From an uncultured Rhodospirillaceae bacterium (GTDB lineage Bacteria > Pseudomonadota > Alphaproteobacteria > Azospirillales > Azospirillaceae), in assembly GCA_937927415.1 (NCBI GenBank), contig CALBDS010000004.1, positions 248,001 to 312,000 of the forward strand: 64,000 nt of DNA, given 5' to 3'. The notes below the pieces were generated by a model that was not told the origin of the DNA, ran no database searches, and saw nothing but the letters and a program-made list of their open reading frames with translations. Below, in pieces: positions 24,067 to 32,758 of the stretch. Position 1 is the first letter of the stretch. Every line of letters begins with the position of its first letter. Made by a program: the position numbers and the translations under genes.

Positions 24067-26037
24067 TTACGCTGCCTTGATGCCGGCAGCGAAGCGCATC
24101 ACCTCCTGCCGCAGCCGGTCGGCCAGACGCGACAGGTCGCTGGCGGCACCCAGCACATCGGCGGCCATGGATCCGGTCTGCCCCGCCGCCTGCGACACGT
24201 CGCCGATGGTGGCCGACACGCTGCGGGTGCCGCTGCTGGCCTGATGCACATGGCCCAGAATGTCCTGGGTGGCGGCACTCTGGCGGCGGGCAGCGTCGGC
24301 GATTCCCTCCACCGCCGCCCCCAGCCCGTCGATGGCGGAGCCGATGCCGCGGATGGCGGCCACCGCCTCGGCGCTGGTCTGCTGGATGCCGGCGATCTGG
24401 CGGGTGATATCCTCGGTGGCATGGGCGGTCTGGGTGGCGAGGTTCTTCACTTCCCCCGCCACGACGGCGAATCCCTTCCCCGCCTCACCCGCGCGGGCCG
24501 CCTCGATGGTGGCGTTCAAGGCCAGCAGGTTGGTCTGGCTGGCGATGTCGCCGATCAGCTTCAGCACGTCGCCGATGCGCGCCGCTGCCCCCGACATGCC
24601 GTCCACCGTGGCGTCGGTGTGGCGCACCTCCGCCACCGCCGCCTGGACCATGGACAGGGAATGGCCGATGCGGTCGTTGATGGCGCCGATGGCCTGTTGC
24701 AGGGCGTCGGCGGCGTCGGCCACCGCGGCCACATCGCTGCTGGCCTCCTGCGAGGCGGCGGCGACGGCGGCGGCACGGTGGCCGGTCTGTTCGGCGATGC
24801 CGCTCAGGGTCTGGGCGCTGGCCTTCATCTGGACCGCACCGGCGGACACGCTGTTGGCCACCGCCCCCACCGTTTCCTCAAGCTGCCCGGCGAGGTTTTC
24901 CAGCATCCGGTGCTTTTCCCGGGCGGTTTCCTGCTGCCGGCGTTCCTGGTCGGCGTGAAGCTGGCTGATCTCCAGGGCGTGGTGGCGGAACACCTCCACC
25001 GCGCGGGCCATGGCGCCGATTTCGTCGGTGCGGGTCAGGCCGGGCACGGTAACGTCGGTGCCGCCGCCGGCCAGCGTCTTCATGGTGCGGGTCAGCGCCA
25101 GCAGGGCGGAGGTCAACGCACCGCTGGTCAGCAGCGCCACCACCGCCGCCAGCCCCATGGCCGCCGCGCCGATCAGCAGGGACAGGTTGCGCGCCTCGGC
25201 CAGCGCGGCGACGAAATAGCCGCGGTCGAGCGCCAGCAGCATGACGCCGATGGCATCACCGCGGTAATCGGTCACCGGGGCCAGCAGCGCCGCCATGTCG
25301 GCCGCCCCGGCCCGCAGTTCCCACACCGCCGACGGGCCGCGCAGGGCGGCGGTCATCGCCCCGTCTTCCAGCCCCGGCAGGGCGGTGAAGGTGCTGGCGA
25401 AGGGGGTGAATCCGCCCTCCGGCTTTTTCAGCAGAAAGGCAACGTCGGCGGCGGTCGTCTTCTTGAAGCTGTCGAAGAACGCCTGATCGAAGGACAGGCC
25501 GAATTCCAGCGACCCGATCGGGCTGCCGTCCTTCATCACCGGCACCACCCCGCGGATGCCCAGCCCCTCCACCCCCGATTCCAGACCGGCCACCGGCCGA
25601 TGGGTGCGGTTGACCTCCACCACCGTGGCGCGGATCTTGGTCAGATCATCGCCGAACTTCTCCGGCCGGTGGACCCGCAGAAAGGATGTCGCGGGGGGCA
25701 GGTGGAACTGATACTGCCGCACCCCATACTGCGCCTTCAGCGCCGCAAAGCCCGGCAGCAGCATGGCCGACAGCCCGTCGCGGTCGCGGGCGGCGAAGCG
25801 GTCCTGCACGGCACCGTTCAGCGCCACCGCCTGGGCCAGCGACACCGCCCGCTGCGCCTCCAGCGCCAGGGTGCCATCCATATGGCGGCGCAGGGTGTTG
25901 AGTTCCCGGTCCGCCGCCTGAGTCACCATGGCTTTCGCCAGCCAGAGGTTGCTGACCGTTGTCGCCGCGACGGCCAGCGCCACGCAAAAGAGCGAAGCCA
26001 AGAGGATCCTGGCCCGGATTGACAGGGTGCGGGTCAT
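24067..26037 (-). CDS. Methyl-accepting chemotaxis protein with cache-type sensor
   Basis: 656 residues. TM1 is at about residues 8-30 and TM2 at about 287-308, enclosing a periplasmic sensor. That sensor contains YQFHLPPATSFLRVHRPEKF and AVVPVMKDG-like segments typical of double-cache/DUF3365-related sensors that bind small carboxylates or heme; the ligand is unknown. HAMP (TMKTLAGGGTDVTVPGLTRTDEIG) leads to the signalling hairpin with tip NLLALNATIEAARAGEAGKG. No C-terminal CheR-binding pentapeptide is seen. GTG/ATG choice: ATG at 26037, first in a single-gene unit ended by a terminator. No che genes lie nearby. Confidence 0.93.
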   Translation of the reverse strand: MTRTLSIRARILLASLFCVALAVAATTVSNLWLAKAMVTQAADRELNTLRRHMDGTLALEAQRAVSLAQAVALNGAVQDRFAARDRDGLSAMLLPGFAALKAQYGVRQYQFHLPPATSFLRVHRPEKFGDDLTKIRATVVEVNRTHRPVAGLESGVEGLGIRGVVPVMKDGSPIGSLEFGLSFDQAFFDSFKKTTAADVAFLLKKPEGGFTPFASTFTALPGLEDGAMTAALRGPSAVWELRAGAADMAALLAPVTDYRGDAIGVMLLALDRGYFVAALAEARNLSLLIGAAAMGLAAVVALLTSGALTSALLALTRTMKTLAGGGTDVTVPGLTRTDEIGAMARAVEVFRHHALEISQLHADQERRQQETAREKHRMLENLAGQLEETVGAVANSVSAGAVQMKASAQTLSGIAEQTGHRAAAVAAASQEASSDVAAVADAADALQQAIGAINDRIGHSLSMVQAAVAEVRHTDATVDGMSGAAARIGDVLKLIGDIASQTNLLALNATIEAARAGEAGKGFAVVAGEVKNLATQTAHATEDITRQIAGIQQTSAEAVAAIRGIGSAIDGLGAAVEGIADAARRQSAATQDILGHVHQASSGTRSVSATIGDVSQAAGQTGSMAADVLGAASDLSRLADRLRQEVMRFAAGIKAA

Positions 26038-26128
26038 GGCGTCCCTTTCGCGTCTTATGGTTTCGTGTCAATTCACAGTGTAATCCAGTATTTATTTATA
26101 TTTTATAAAACTTTTGAAACGCAGCCCT

Positions 26129-26695
26129 TCAGGATTGGGATACCTGCCCATCGCCGGGCCGGACGATCCAGGCGTGATAGCGCCACGCCGGCCCCGACCC
26201 CGGCGGCTCCACCGGCTGCCAGCCGGCGCAGGACAGGGGCCGGTCGGACACCACCACCCCGCCCGGCTGCATCAGCGCATCGATCATCGGCGCCAGCCAC
26301 GCCGCCTGTTCCCGGTCGTGGATCTGGTCGGGGCTGCCGAAATCGGCGTGGGCCAGCCGCACCGTGCCGCCCAAGGTCGCGCGGACCGCTGCCAGCGTGT
26401 CGCGGAAATCGCCCAGGAACAGCCGTTCCGGCGGGGGTTCGCACCCCGGCGGCACCCGCAGACCGTCGTCGAAGGCATAGACCTGCTCCACACCCAGCCG
26501 GGCGCGCAGATAGTCATAGGTGCGCCCCTTGCCCAGCCCGATTTCCAGCGCCGGGCCGGTGCGCCCCTCCACCCGTTCCACCGCCCAGTTCAGCGCATCC
26601 CGCTGGGCGGTCAGGCGCGCGATCATGCGGTCGAGCAGCGTGGCCCCCGCGCGGTCGAACAGCGTGGCCCCCGCGGCCCATGGCGTTCCGGTCAT
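26129..26695 (-). CDS. Class I SAM-dependent methyltransferase-like protein
   Basis: 188 residues. The N-terminal half has the SAM-binding loop ALEIGLGKGRTYDYLRARL and an acidic ribose-contact residue in VYAFDDGL. A later GGVVVSDRPL segment matches the strand after motif III. The overall size and VEGRTGPALEIG pattern resemble small uncharacterised methyltransferases. The substrate is unknown. It stands alone between the chemoreceptor and recA. Confidence 0.8.
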   Translation of the reverse strand: MTGTPWAAGATLFDRAGATLLDRMIARLTAQRDALNWAVERVEGRTGPALEIGLGKGRTYDYLRARLGVEQVYAFDDGLRVPPGCEPPPERLFLGDFRDTLAAVRATLGGTVRLAHADFGSPDQIHDREQAAWLAPMIDALMQPGGVVVSDRPLSCAGWQPVEPPGSGPAWRYHAWIVRPGDGQVSQS

Positions 26696-26843
26696 CGTCG
26701 GTCGTCTCCCCTGGCGGTCCAGTCTTTGTTTTGCCCTCGCCGGGCGGTTGCAGGGGGGCGATCCTGGCAGGCTTCGGGCCGGAACGCCATGGGCTTCCTT
26801 CTTGTTGTCGCAAGGGTGGGAGAAACCAGCCGGACCCTTTCGT

Positions 26844-26865
26844 GTTAGCGGAACGTTCCGTGAAA
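26844..26865 (+). promoter_or_regulatory. Near-match LexA (SOS) boxes upstream of recA
   Basis: Alphaproteobacterial LexA binds GTTC-N7-GTTC or its complement. Here GTTA-N7-GTTC (26844-26858) and GAAC-N7-GAAA (26851-26865) overlap, each with one mismatch. They lie just before the predicted -35 of recA, so repression is plausible. Confidence 0.4.
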
Positions 26866-26873
26866 ATCAGCCC

Positions 26874-26901
26874 TTGCAAAACAGAACAAATCAGGCACAA
26901 T
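26874..26901 (+). promoter_or_regulatory. Candidate recA promoter
   Basis: TTGCAA (26874-26879) and CACAAT (26896-26901) spaced by 16 bp, about 50 bases before the recA ATG. No better hexamer pair is present in the spacer. Confidence 0.45.
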
Positions 26902-26958
26902 GTCGGCGTTGCAGATCCGAAAGCCGTGTGATCTAACTACTGACAAGGGAATTCAGGC

Positions 26959-28038
26959 ATGACCTCCCCGCAGATCCGTTTGGTGGAAAAGGACCCCATG
27001 GACAAGCAGAAGGCTCTGGACGCCGCCCTCAGCCAGATCGAACGCGCTTTCGGCAAGGGCTCGATCATGAAGCTCGGCACGCGCGAAAATCTGGTGGAGA
27101 CGGAGGTGATTTCCACCGGCTCGCTGGGGCTGGACATCGCGCTGGGCATCGGCGGCCTGCCCCGCGGCCGCATCGTCGAGATCTATGGGCCGGAAAGCTC
27201 GGGGAAGACCACGCTGGCGCTCCACGCCATCGCCCAGGCCCAGAAGAACGGCGGCACCTGCGCCTTCATCGATGCCGAACACGCACTCGATCCCACCTAT
27301 GCCCGCAAGCTGGGCGTGAATGTGGACGAGCTGCTGATCTCCCAGCCCGACGCCGGGGAACAGGCGCTGGAAATCGCCGACACGCTGGTGCGCTCCGGCG
27401 CCATCGACGTGCTGGTGGTGGACTCGGTGGCAGCCCTGGTGCCGCGCGCCGAACTGGAAGGCGAGATGGGCGACAGCCACGTCGGCCTGCACGCCCGCCT
27501 GATGAGCCAGGCGCTGCGCAAGCTGACCGGCTCCATCGCCAAGTCGCGCTGTCTGGTGATCTTCATCAACCAGATCCGCCTGAAGATCGGCGTGATGTTC
27601 GGCAACCCGGAAACCACCACCGGCGGCAACGCGCTGAAGTTCTACGCCTCGGTGCGTCTGGACATCCGCCGCATCGGCTCCATCAAGGACCGCGACACCG
27701 TGGTCGGCAACCAGACCCGCGTGAAGGTGGTCAAGAACAAGCTGGCCCCGCCGTTCCGCGTGGTCGAGTTCGACATCATGTACGGCGAAGGCGTGTCGAA
27801 GGTGGGCGAACTGCTCGACCTGGGCATCCAGGCCGGGGTGGTGGAAAAGTCGGGGGCGTGGTTCTCCTACGACGGCACCCGCATCGGCCAGGGGCGTGAA
27901 AACGCCAAGACCTTCCTGCGCAACAACCCCGACGCCGCCAAGAGCATCGAGGACCGGATTCGCGGCAACGCCGGTCTGGTGGCCGACGCCATGATGGGCG
28001 CTCCGGAATCCGACGGCGAGGCCGCCACGCCCGATTAA
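26959..28038 (+). CDS. recA: Recombinase RecA
   Basis: DNA strand-exchange and SOS-coprotease protein, 359 residues. Walker A is GPESSGKT (residues 77-84), Walker B is DVLVVDSVAAL, and the DNA-binding L2 loop region includes GVMFGNPETTTGGNALKFYASVR. The acidic C-terminal tail (ESDGEAATPD) is short. The N-terminus has an extra MTSPQIRLVEKDP before MDKQKAL, as in other alphaproteobacteria; the ATG at 26998 is the alternative start. Transcription ends at the strong terminator right after the stop. Confidence 0.98.
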   Translation: MTSPQIRLVEKDPMDKQKALDAALSQIERAFGKGSIMKLGTRENLVETEVISTGSLGLDIALGIGGLPRGRIVEIYGPESSGKTTLALHAIAQAQKNGGTCAFIDAEHALDPTYARKLGVNVDELLISQPDAGEQALEIADTLVRSGAIDVLVVDSVAALVPRAELEGEMGDSHVGLHARLMSQALRKLTGSIAKSRCLVIFINQIRLKIGVMFGNPETTTGGNALKFYASVRLDIRRIGSIKDRDTVVGNQTRVKVVKNKLAPPFRVVEFDIMYGEGVSKVGELLDLGIQAGVVEKSGAWFSYDGTRIGQGRENAKTFLRNNPDAAKSIEDRIRGNAGLVADAMMGAPESDGEAATPD

Positions 28039-28054
28039 GGGACAGCACTTCTCC

Positions 28055-28088
28055 AAAAAAGGCGGCTCCAACGGAAGCCGCCTTTTTT
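28055..28088 (+). terminator. Rho-independent terminator after recA
   Basis: GGCGGCT and AGCCGCC arms are flanked by A6 before and T6 after, so the hairpin could end transcripts from both directions. It starts 16 bases past the recA stop. Confidence 0.9.
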
Positions 28089-28118
28089 ATTGGATATCCG
28101 GGGAGCCGCCCGAACCCG

Positions 28119-30149
28119 TCACACACCCGGCAGGGCGCGCAACTCGCTGACGGTCAGCGCCTGCACCGAGTCGATGCTGCGGGGGTCCGGCTCATCCTCC
28201 GTCCGGTGAACGGCGGGCAGGGTCAGCGTGACCCGCGTGCCGGCACCGGGGCTGCTCGCCACCTCCACGGTTCCATGCAGCAGGGCGGCGGTGCAGCCGG
28301 TCAGCGTCAACCCCAGCCCGGCTCCCGGCACCTTGCCGCCATCGGGACCGCTCCCCTGCACGAAGGGCTGGAAGAAACGCCGCGCCTGGGACGGGGCGAA
28401 ACCCATGCCGGTGTCGGTCACCACGAAACGGATCCACACCCGCCCGTCGCGTTCCAGCCGCTGGGCCGACAGGGTGACGGCCCCGTTGCGGGTGAACTTG
28501 CACCCATTGTCCAGCAGGGCCAGCAACGCCTGCCGCACCTTGGCGAAATCGGAATGCATGGCGCCCAGCCCGGCGGGCAGTGCGGCGATGGTGACGGTGT
28601 TGCCGTGCAGGTCGGCGGCGGGCATCACCCGTTCGCGGCATTCGCTGAGCAGCCGCCCCACGTCGAAATCCTGCAGGCACAGGCCGGCGGTGCCCGCCTC
28701 GATCTTGGCGTAATCGAGGATCATGTCCACCAGCCCGACGAGCTGTTCGCCGGACCATTGGATCATCTCCACCTCGTTCACCAGATCGCCGGCGCCCTGG
28801 CGGTGGAGTGCAGCCATCAGCGATTGCGCCCCGTCCACGATGGCGGTCAGGGGGCCGTGCAGTTCATGGCCCATGTTCACCAGGAAATGGGTCTTGGCAA
28901 CGCTGTCGGCCTCGGCCCGGTCGCGGGCGGCGATCAGGTCGCCGTGGGTGGCCTCCGCCGCGCGCCGCTGGCGTTCGGTTTCGGCGGTGGTGGTGTGCAG
29001 CAGCGAGACGGCGCGGGCCATGGCGCCGATTTCGTCCTGACGGTCCAGCGCCCCGGCGGGCAGGGCCTCGGACGGGGCGGCGTTGCCCATCGCCAGGGCC
29101 GTGACCGCACGGGCCACCTTGTCCACCGGGCGGGTGACCGATCGCGCCACCAGCCACGCCGCCAGCATCCCCACCAGCAGCACCGCCCCCCCGGCCCACA
29201 GGGCCAGTGTCAGGAAATTGGCGCTGGTGCCGGCCAGCGCCGCCCCCAGCCGCTCGGCCAGAGTCTCATTGTGCCGGCGGATATCGGCGATGCGGGCGGT
29301 GATGTCGGTGGCGGCGGGCGTCAGGGTTTCGTTGCGGAGCTTTTCCTCCTCCGCCACCACGCCTTCCAGCCGGTCGATGATGCCGCCGATGCTGCCCATC
29401 ATCGATTCGACGTCGTTGATCATCTGGCGGGTGCCGGGTACCCACAGGTAACGGTTGAGTTCCGCCAGACGGTTGGTGGCCGCTTCCAGCTCCTCGCGCA
29501 TGCCCTGGGCTTCAAGGGGGTCGTGGCGTTCGCTGAACCGCACCGCATGGTCCTTGACCATCAGGACGGAAAGGGCGGCCTCGCTGACCAGGGTGGCGGA
29601 ATCGATGCCGCCGGAATCCTTCAGCTTCGCCAGATGGTCACGGGTCTGGGTGACCAGCGGCTCCAGCACCCCGGACAGCAGTTCCCGCCGCTCCTGCCGC
29701 AGGGACGCCAGCTTTTCCACGCCCTCGGCATACCGCTTCAGCCCCGCCTCGGCCGCCGCCACCGCCGTCCGGTCGGACGAATCATCCAGCACGCCCTTGA
29801 GCGCGCTCAGGGCAGTGGCCACCGCAGCGCGCCGATGGGCGACCGTCTGAACCGCATCGTCGCTGGCGGTGGCGAAGGACTCGCGCACGGCGGCCTGCAG
29901 GTCGCGGATGCCGATGTCCACGTCCGCCGCCAACCGCACCACGTCGGCGGAGGCCGAGAACGCCCCCACCCCGCGCGCGATTCCATACAGGCTGACCGTG
30001 CCGATGAGGGCCAGAGCCACGACCAGGGCAAACGCGATGCCGAAGCCCAGGTAGATGCGCTGTCCCACCTTCAAGGTGCGGACGCGCCGCCGGCTCCCCG
30101 TGGGAGTCACCGGATCATCCGCCGCCGTTGCGCTGTTCGAGCCGACCAT
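28119..30149 (-). CDS. Membrane sensor histidine kinase with helical periplasmic domain and HAMP
   Basis: 676 residues. TM1 lies at about residues 33-55 and TM2 at about 313-335. The long, mostly helical periplasmic part resembles chemoreceptor or TorS-like sensors. HAMP (RSVTRPVDKVARAVTALAMG) is followed by the dimerisation/phosphoacceptor region FLVNMGHELHGPLTAIV, where the usual RTPL is HGPL but the histidine is present. The ATP domain has N-box LLDNGCKFT, G1 DTGMGF and G2 GAGLGLTLT. No receiver domain is fused and no response regulator is adjacent, so its partner is unknown. It is convergent with recA, with the terminator between. Confidence 0.9.
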   Translation of the reverse strand: MVGSNSATAADDPVTPTGSRRRVRTLKVGQRIYLGFGIAFALVVALALIGTVSLYGIARGVGAFSASADVVRLAADVDIGIRDLQAAVRESFATASDDAVQTVAHRRAAVATALSALKGVLDDSSDRTAVAAAEAGLKRYAEGVEKLASLRQERRELLSGVLEPLVTQTRDHLAKLKDSGGIDSATLVSEAALSVLMVKDHAVRFSERHDPLEAQGMREELEAATNRLAELNRYLWVPGTRQMINDVESMMGSIGGIIDRLEGVVAEEEKLRNETLTPAATDITARIADIRRHNETLAERLGAALAGTSANFLTLALWAGGAVLLVGMLAAWLVARSVTRPVDKVARAVTALAMGNAAPSEALPAGALDRQDEIGAMARAVSLLHTTTAETERQRRAAEATHGDLIAARDRAEADSVAKTHFLVNMGHELHGPLTAIVDGAQSLMAALHRQGAGDLVNEVEMIQWSGEQLVGLVDMILDYAKIEAGTAGLCLQDFDVGRLLSECRERVMPAADLHGNTVTIAALPAGLGAMHSDFAKVRQALLALLDNGCKFTRNGAVTLSAQRLERDGRVWIRFVVTDTGMGFAPSQARRFFQPFVQGSGPDGGKVPGAGLGLTLTGCTAALLHGTVEVASSPGAGTRVTLTLPAVHRTEDEPDPRSIDSVQALTVSELRALPGV

Positions 30150-30260
30150 GCCGCCCTTACCGCCAGACCCCAGCCGCGAAAGAGGCGGCTATCCAAGGAG
30201 ATACCCCCGTACGGGAGCGTGGCGATAGTACAGGCCGTCAAGGTTGGACGCAAACAGCCA

Positions 30261-31088
30261 TCATGCCCCCACCGTCCCCACAGCCTCTCCGGCGGTGTGG
30301 AAAGCATAAGCGTGCATCCCCAGGCTGCCGTGCTCGAAGCCGCCATAGAGCCGCTCGCCCCGCGGGCCTTCGCCGCCATCGCCGATTCCCGCCCCCATCG
30401 CCACCGCGAACGGCAGGAAATGATCGTCGGAGGGGTGGGCCATCGACGCGGCGGGTGCCTGTTCCCACTGGGCCACCGCCCCGGTGTCGCCCGATACCGC
30501 CGCGCGGTCCAGCCAGCCGGCGAAATCGGCGGCCCACGGCGGCAGAGCGCCGTCGCCGAACCGGAACTGGCGCAGGTTGTGGACCGCACCGCCGCTGCCG
30601 AGAATCAGCACCCCCTCCCGCCGCAACGGCGCCAGCGCCCGCCCCAGGGCCAGATGCACCGCCCCGCCCTGCCCCGGCAGGATCGACACCTGCGCCACCG
30701 GGATATCGGCGTCCGGGTACATCAGCCGCAGCGGCACCCAAGCGCCATGATCCAACCCCTGGTCCGGGTCGGTTCCGGCGGGGAAGCCGGCCTTCACCAA
30801 CAGATCCCCGGCCCGTTCGGCCAGGGCCGGCGCGCCGGGGGCCGGATAGGTCATGCGGTAGAGGGCATCGGGAAAACCGTAGAAATCATGGATGGTTTCC
30901 GGCCGCTCCGCCGTGCTGACCAGGGGCCGCCGGGTCATCCAATGGGCGGAGACGGCGAGAATCGCCGTGGGCCGCCCCAGCCGCTGCCCCAGACCGGCGA
31001 GAAAGGCGCGGCCCGGCGAATCCGGCTCCAGAATCAGGGTGGGTGACCCGTGGGACACGAAAACCGAGGGGAAGACAGGGGCGGACAT
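30261..31088 (-). CDS. LigB/DODA-type class III extradiol dioxygenase family protein
   Basis: 275 residues. Iron-ligand and active-site histidines are visible in VFVSHGSPTLIL, LAVSAHWMTRRP, DQGLDHGAWVPL and HPSDDHFLPFAVAMGA. This pattern is that of the YgiD/4,5-DOPA-dioxygenase group, non-heme iron enzymes that open catechol rings; the natural substrate here is unknown. The ATG at 31088 starts at the family N-terminus; a longer frame runs to 31151. It lies just beyond the atp operon terminator on the same strand. Confidence 0.9.
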   Translation of the reverse strand: MSAPVFPSVFVSHGSPTLILEPDSPGRAFLAGLGQRLGRPTAILAVSAHWMTRRPLVSTAERPETIHDFYGFPDALYRMTYPAPGAPALAERAGDLLVKAGFPAGTDPDQGLDHGAWVPLRLMYPDADIPVAQVSILPGQGGAVHLALGRALAPLRREGVLILGSGGAVHNLRQFRFGDGALPPWAADFAGWLDRAAVSGDTGAVAQWEQAPAASMAHPSDDHFLPFAVAMGAGIGDGGEGPRGERLYGGFEHGSLGMHAYAFHTAGEAVGTVGA

Positions 31089-31133
31089 GGAACGCAGGCT
31101 CCGGGAACGGCTGGGGACGGATGCCATTTGAGC

Positions 31134-31164
31134 AAAGAAAAACCCCGGCACAAAGGCCGGGGTT
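31134..31164 (-). terminator. Terminator of the F0 ATP synthase operon
   Basis: On the minus strand AACCCCGGC-CTTTGT-GCCGGGGTT is followed by TTTTCTTTG, about 30 bases past the atpF stop. Confidence 0.88.
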
Positions 31165-31194
31165 CTTCAAAGACTGTTGCCGGGAAGGCAACGA

Positions 31195-31674
31195 TCAATG
31201 CAGGTGCTTGGGCAGTTCCGCGATCGACTGGTCGATCAGGGCGTCGGCCTGCTTCGCCGTGATGCCTTCGGTCAGCAGCTTGCGGCTGGCCTGAATGGCA
31301 AGATCGACGGTCAGGTGACGGACCTCGTTCACCGCCGCGGCCTCGGCCTGGGCGATGCGGTCCACGGCCTGGGATTCGCGACGCTTCAGCGACGCTTCCA
31401 GTTCCGCCGCCGCCTGGGCGCGGATGCGGGCGGCTTCCTCGCGGGCGTGGGCGATGATCGCCTCGGCTTCCTTCAGGGCATCGCGCTGGCGACGCTGATA
31501 GGCGGCCAGGGCCGACTGGGCGTCTTCGCGCAGGCGCTGGGCTTCGTCCAGTTCGGCGCGGATCTTGTCCGCACGGGCGTCGAGCGCGCCGAAGATGGCG
31601 ACCTTGGCCTTCTTCCACACCAGGAAGACGAAGATGACGAAGGCGATGGCGACCCAGAATTCGGGCTTCATCAT
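31195..31674 (-). CDS. atpF: ATP synthase F0 subunit b
   Basis: 159 residues. A single N-terminal transmembrane helix (EFWVAIAFVIFVFLVWKKA) is followed by a long charged coiled-coil (DARADKIRAELDEAQ onward) that forms the peripheral stalk together with b'. Two adjacent ATG codons open the gene; the second overlaps the atpF' stop. It is last in the F0 operon, before the terminator. F1 genes are not in the window, as is usual for alphaproteobacteria. Confidence 0.95.
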   Translation of the reverse strand: MMKPEFWVAIAFVIFVFLVWKKAKVAIFGALDARADKIRAELDEAQRLREDAQSALAAYQRRQRDALKEAEAIIAHAREEAARIRAQAAAELEASLKRRESQAVDRIAQAEAAAVNEVRHLTVDLAIQASRKLLTEGITAKQADALIDQSIAELPKHLH

Positions 31675-32303
31675 GAGCGGCGCTCCTCGATGACGGCACC
31701 GACGGCGGCGTCGGCGGCAGCCGCGTCAACATCGGTGGCACCCAGCTTGACGGCGACATCGCGGGCGATGTCGGCGGCGGCGGAGCGGACGTTGCTGATG
31801 GCCTCGTCCTTGGCGGCCTGGATGCGGGCTTCGGCCTTGCTCAGACGCTCGGCGATGTCGGCGGCCAGGGCGGCCTGACGGGCCTGATTGGCGGCGTCGA
31901 TCTCGGCGACGGTCTGGGCAATCACGCTCTGGGCCTCGCCGCGGGCTTCGGCCAGGGCCTTTTCCACGGTGGCCAGGGTCGCTTCGGCTTCCTCCTTCAA
32001 GGAGGCGGCCTTGCTCAGATCGCGGGAGATGCGGTCCTGGCGCTCTTCCAGAACCTCAGCCACGCGCGGCAGCGCCTTCTTGGACAGGAGGTAGTAGAGA
32101 GCGGCGAAGGACAGCGCCAGCCAGAAAATCTGGGTGGGAAAAGTGACGGGATTCAGCTGCGGCAGACCGCCGGAGGCGTGTTCGCCGCCGTGTTCCGCAG
32201 CCGCCGCCAGGACGGAGCCGGCCGCCGCGGTCATCGTGGCGAGCGTGGCGCCCGCAACAACAGACCAGCGGGCCAGCCGTCCCTTGGCCAACAGGTTCGG
32301 CAT
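31671..32303 (-). CDS. atpF': ATP synthase F0 subunit b' (b2)
   Basis: 210 residues from ATG 32303, preceded by GGGGGA. An N-terminal extension with a hydrophobic, signal-like segment (WSVVAGATLATMTAAAGSVLA) precedes the membrane helix TFPTQIFWLALSFAALYYLL. The rest is a charged coiled-coil (RQDRISRDLSKAASLKEEAE). Presence of a diverged second b subunit is typical of phototrophs and alphaproteobacteria. It overlaps atpF by 4 bases. Confidence 0.93.
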   Translation of the reverse strand: MPNLLAKGRLARWSVVAGATLATMTAAAGSVLAAAAEHGGEHASGGLPQLNPVTFPTQIFWLALSFAALYYLLSKKALPRVAEVLEERQDRISRDLSKAASLKEEAEATLATVEKALAEARGEAQSVIAQTVAEIDAANQARQAALAADIAERLSKAEARIQAAKDEAISNVRSAAADIARDVAVKLGATDVDAAAADAAVGAVIEERRS

Positions 32304-32453
32304 TGATCGGTCCCCCAAGGCAAAGGTGCGGCGCCAAACCCGATGGGCCGGCGCCGCGTCAGAGCGTGTGCCGCCGGTTTTCCCGGCGGCATAGCTTTTG
32401 TTCTGACCGGCGGAACCGGGCGGGTGAACCCGTCCGGCCCCGCACCGGGTGCC

Positions 32454-32678
32454 TTAGGCGAACAGGATCAGGAAGGCGATCAGCAGCGCGAACAGCGCCA
32501 CGGCTTCCGTCAGCGCGAAGCCCAGAATGCCGATCGGGAACACCTTGGGCTGCACGGCCGGGTTGCGGGCGATCGAGCCGATCAGGGTCGAGAAGATGTT
32601 GCCGATGCCCATGCCGACGCCAGCGAGGGCGATGACGGCCAGACCGGCGCCGACGAACTTGGCGGCTTCAGCTTCCAT
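32454..32678 (-). CDS. atpE: ATP synthase F0 subunit c
   Basis: 74 residues forming a two-helix hairpin of the rotor ring. The polar loop is ARNPAVQPK and the proton-carrying glutamate is in GFALTEAVALF. I start at ATG 32678 because AGAGGA lies 9 bases upstream; a TTG three codons earlier is the alternative. The 150-base gap to atpF' is longer than between other genes in the operon. Confidence 0.97.
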   Translation of the reverse strand: MEAEAAKFVGAGLAVIALAGVGMGIGNIFSTLIGSIARNPAVQPKVFPIGILGFALTEAVALFALLIAFLILFA

Positions 32679-32758
32679 GGTACTCAATCCTCTGTCTTAA
32701 AGGTGAACTGGGTAAGTGATGTTAGGCGTCAACTCTGTCCGGGATGTCCGGGACTGCT

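Noticed and set aside
24001..26022. A 673-codon plus-strand open frame opposite the chemoreceptor
   Set aside because: Composition is low-complexity His/Gly/Arg/Gln; the minus strand encodes an unmistakable chemoreceptor.
28206..31046. A 946-codon open frame on the plus strand
   Set aside because: It runs antisense to the sensor kinase and dioxygenase genes, has the Arg/Gly/His-rich composition of a shadow frame in high-GC DNA, and has no recognisable domain.
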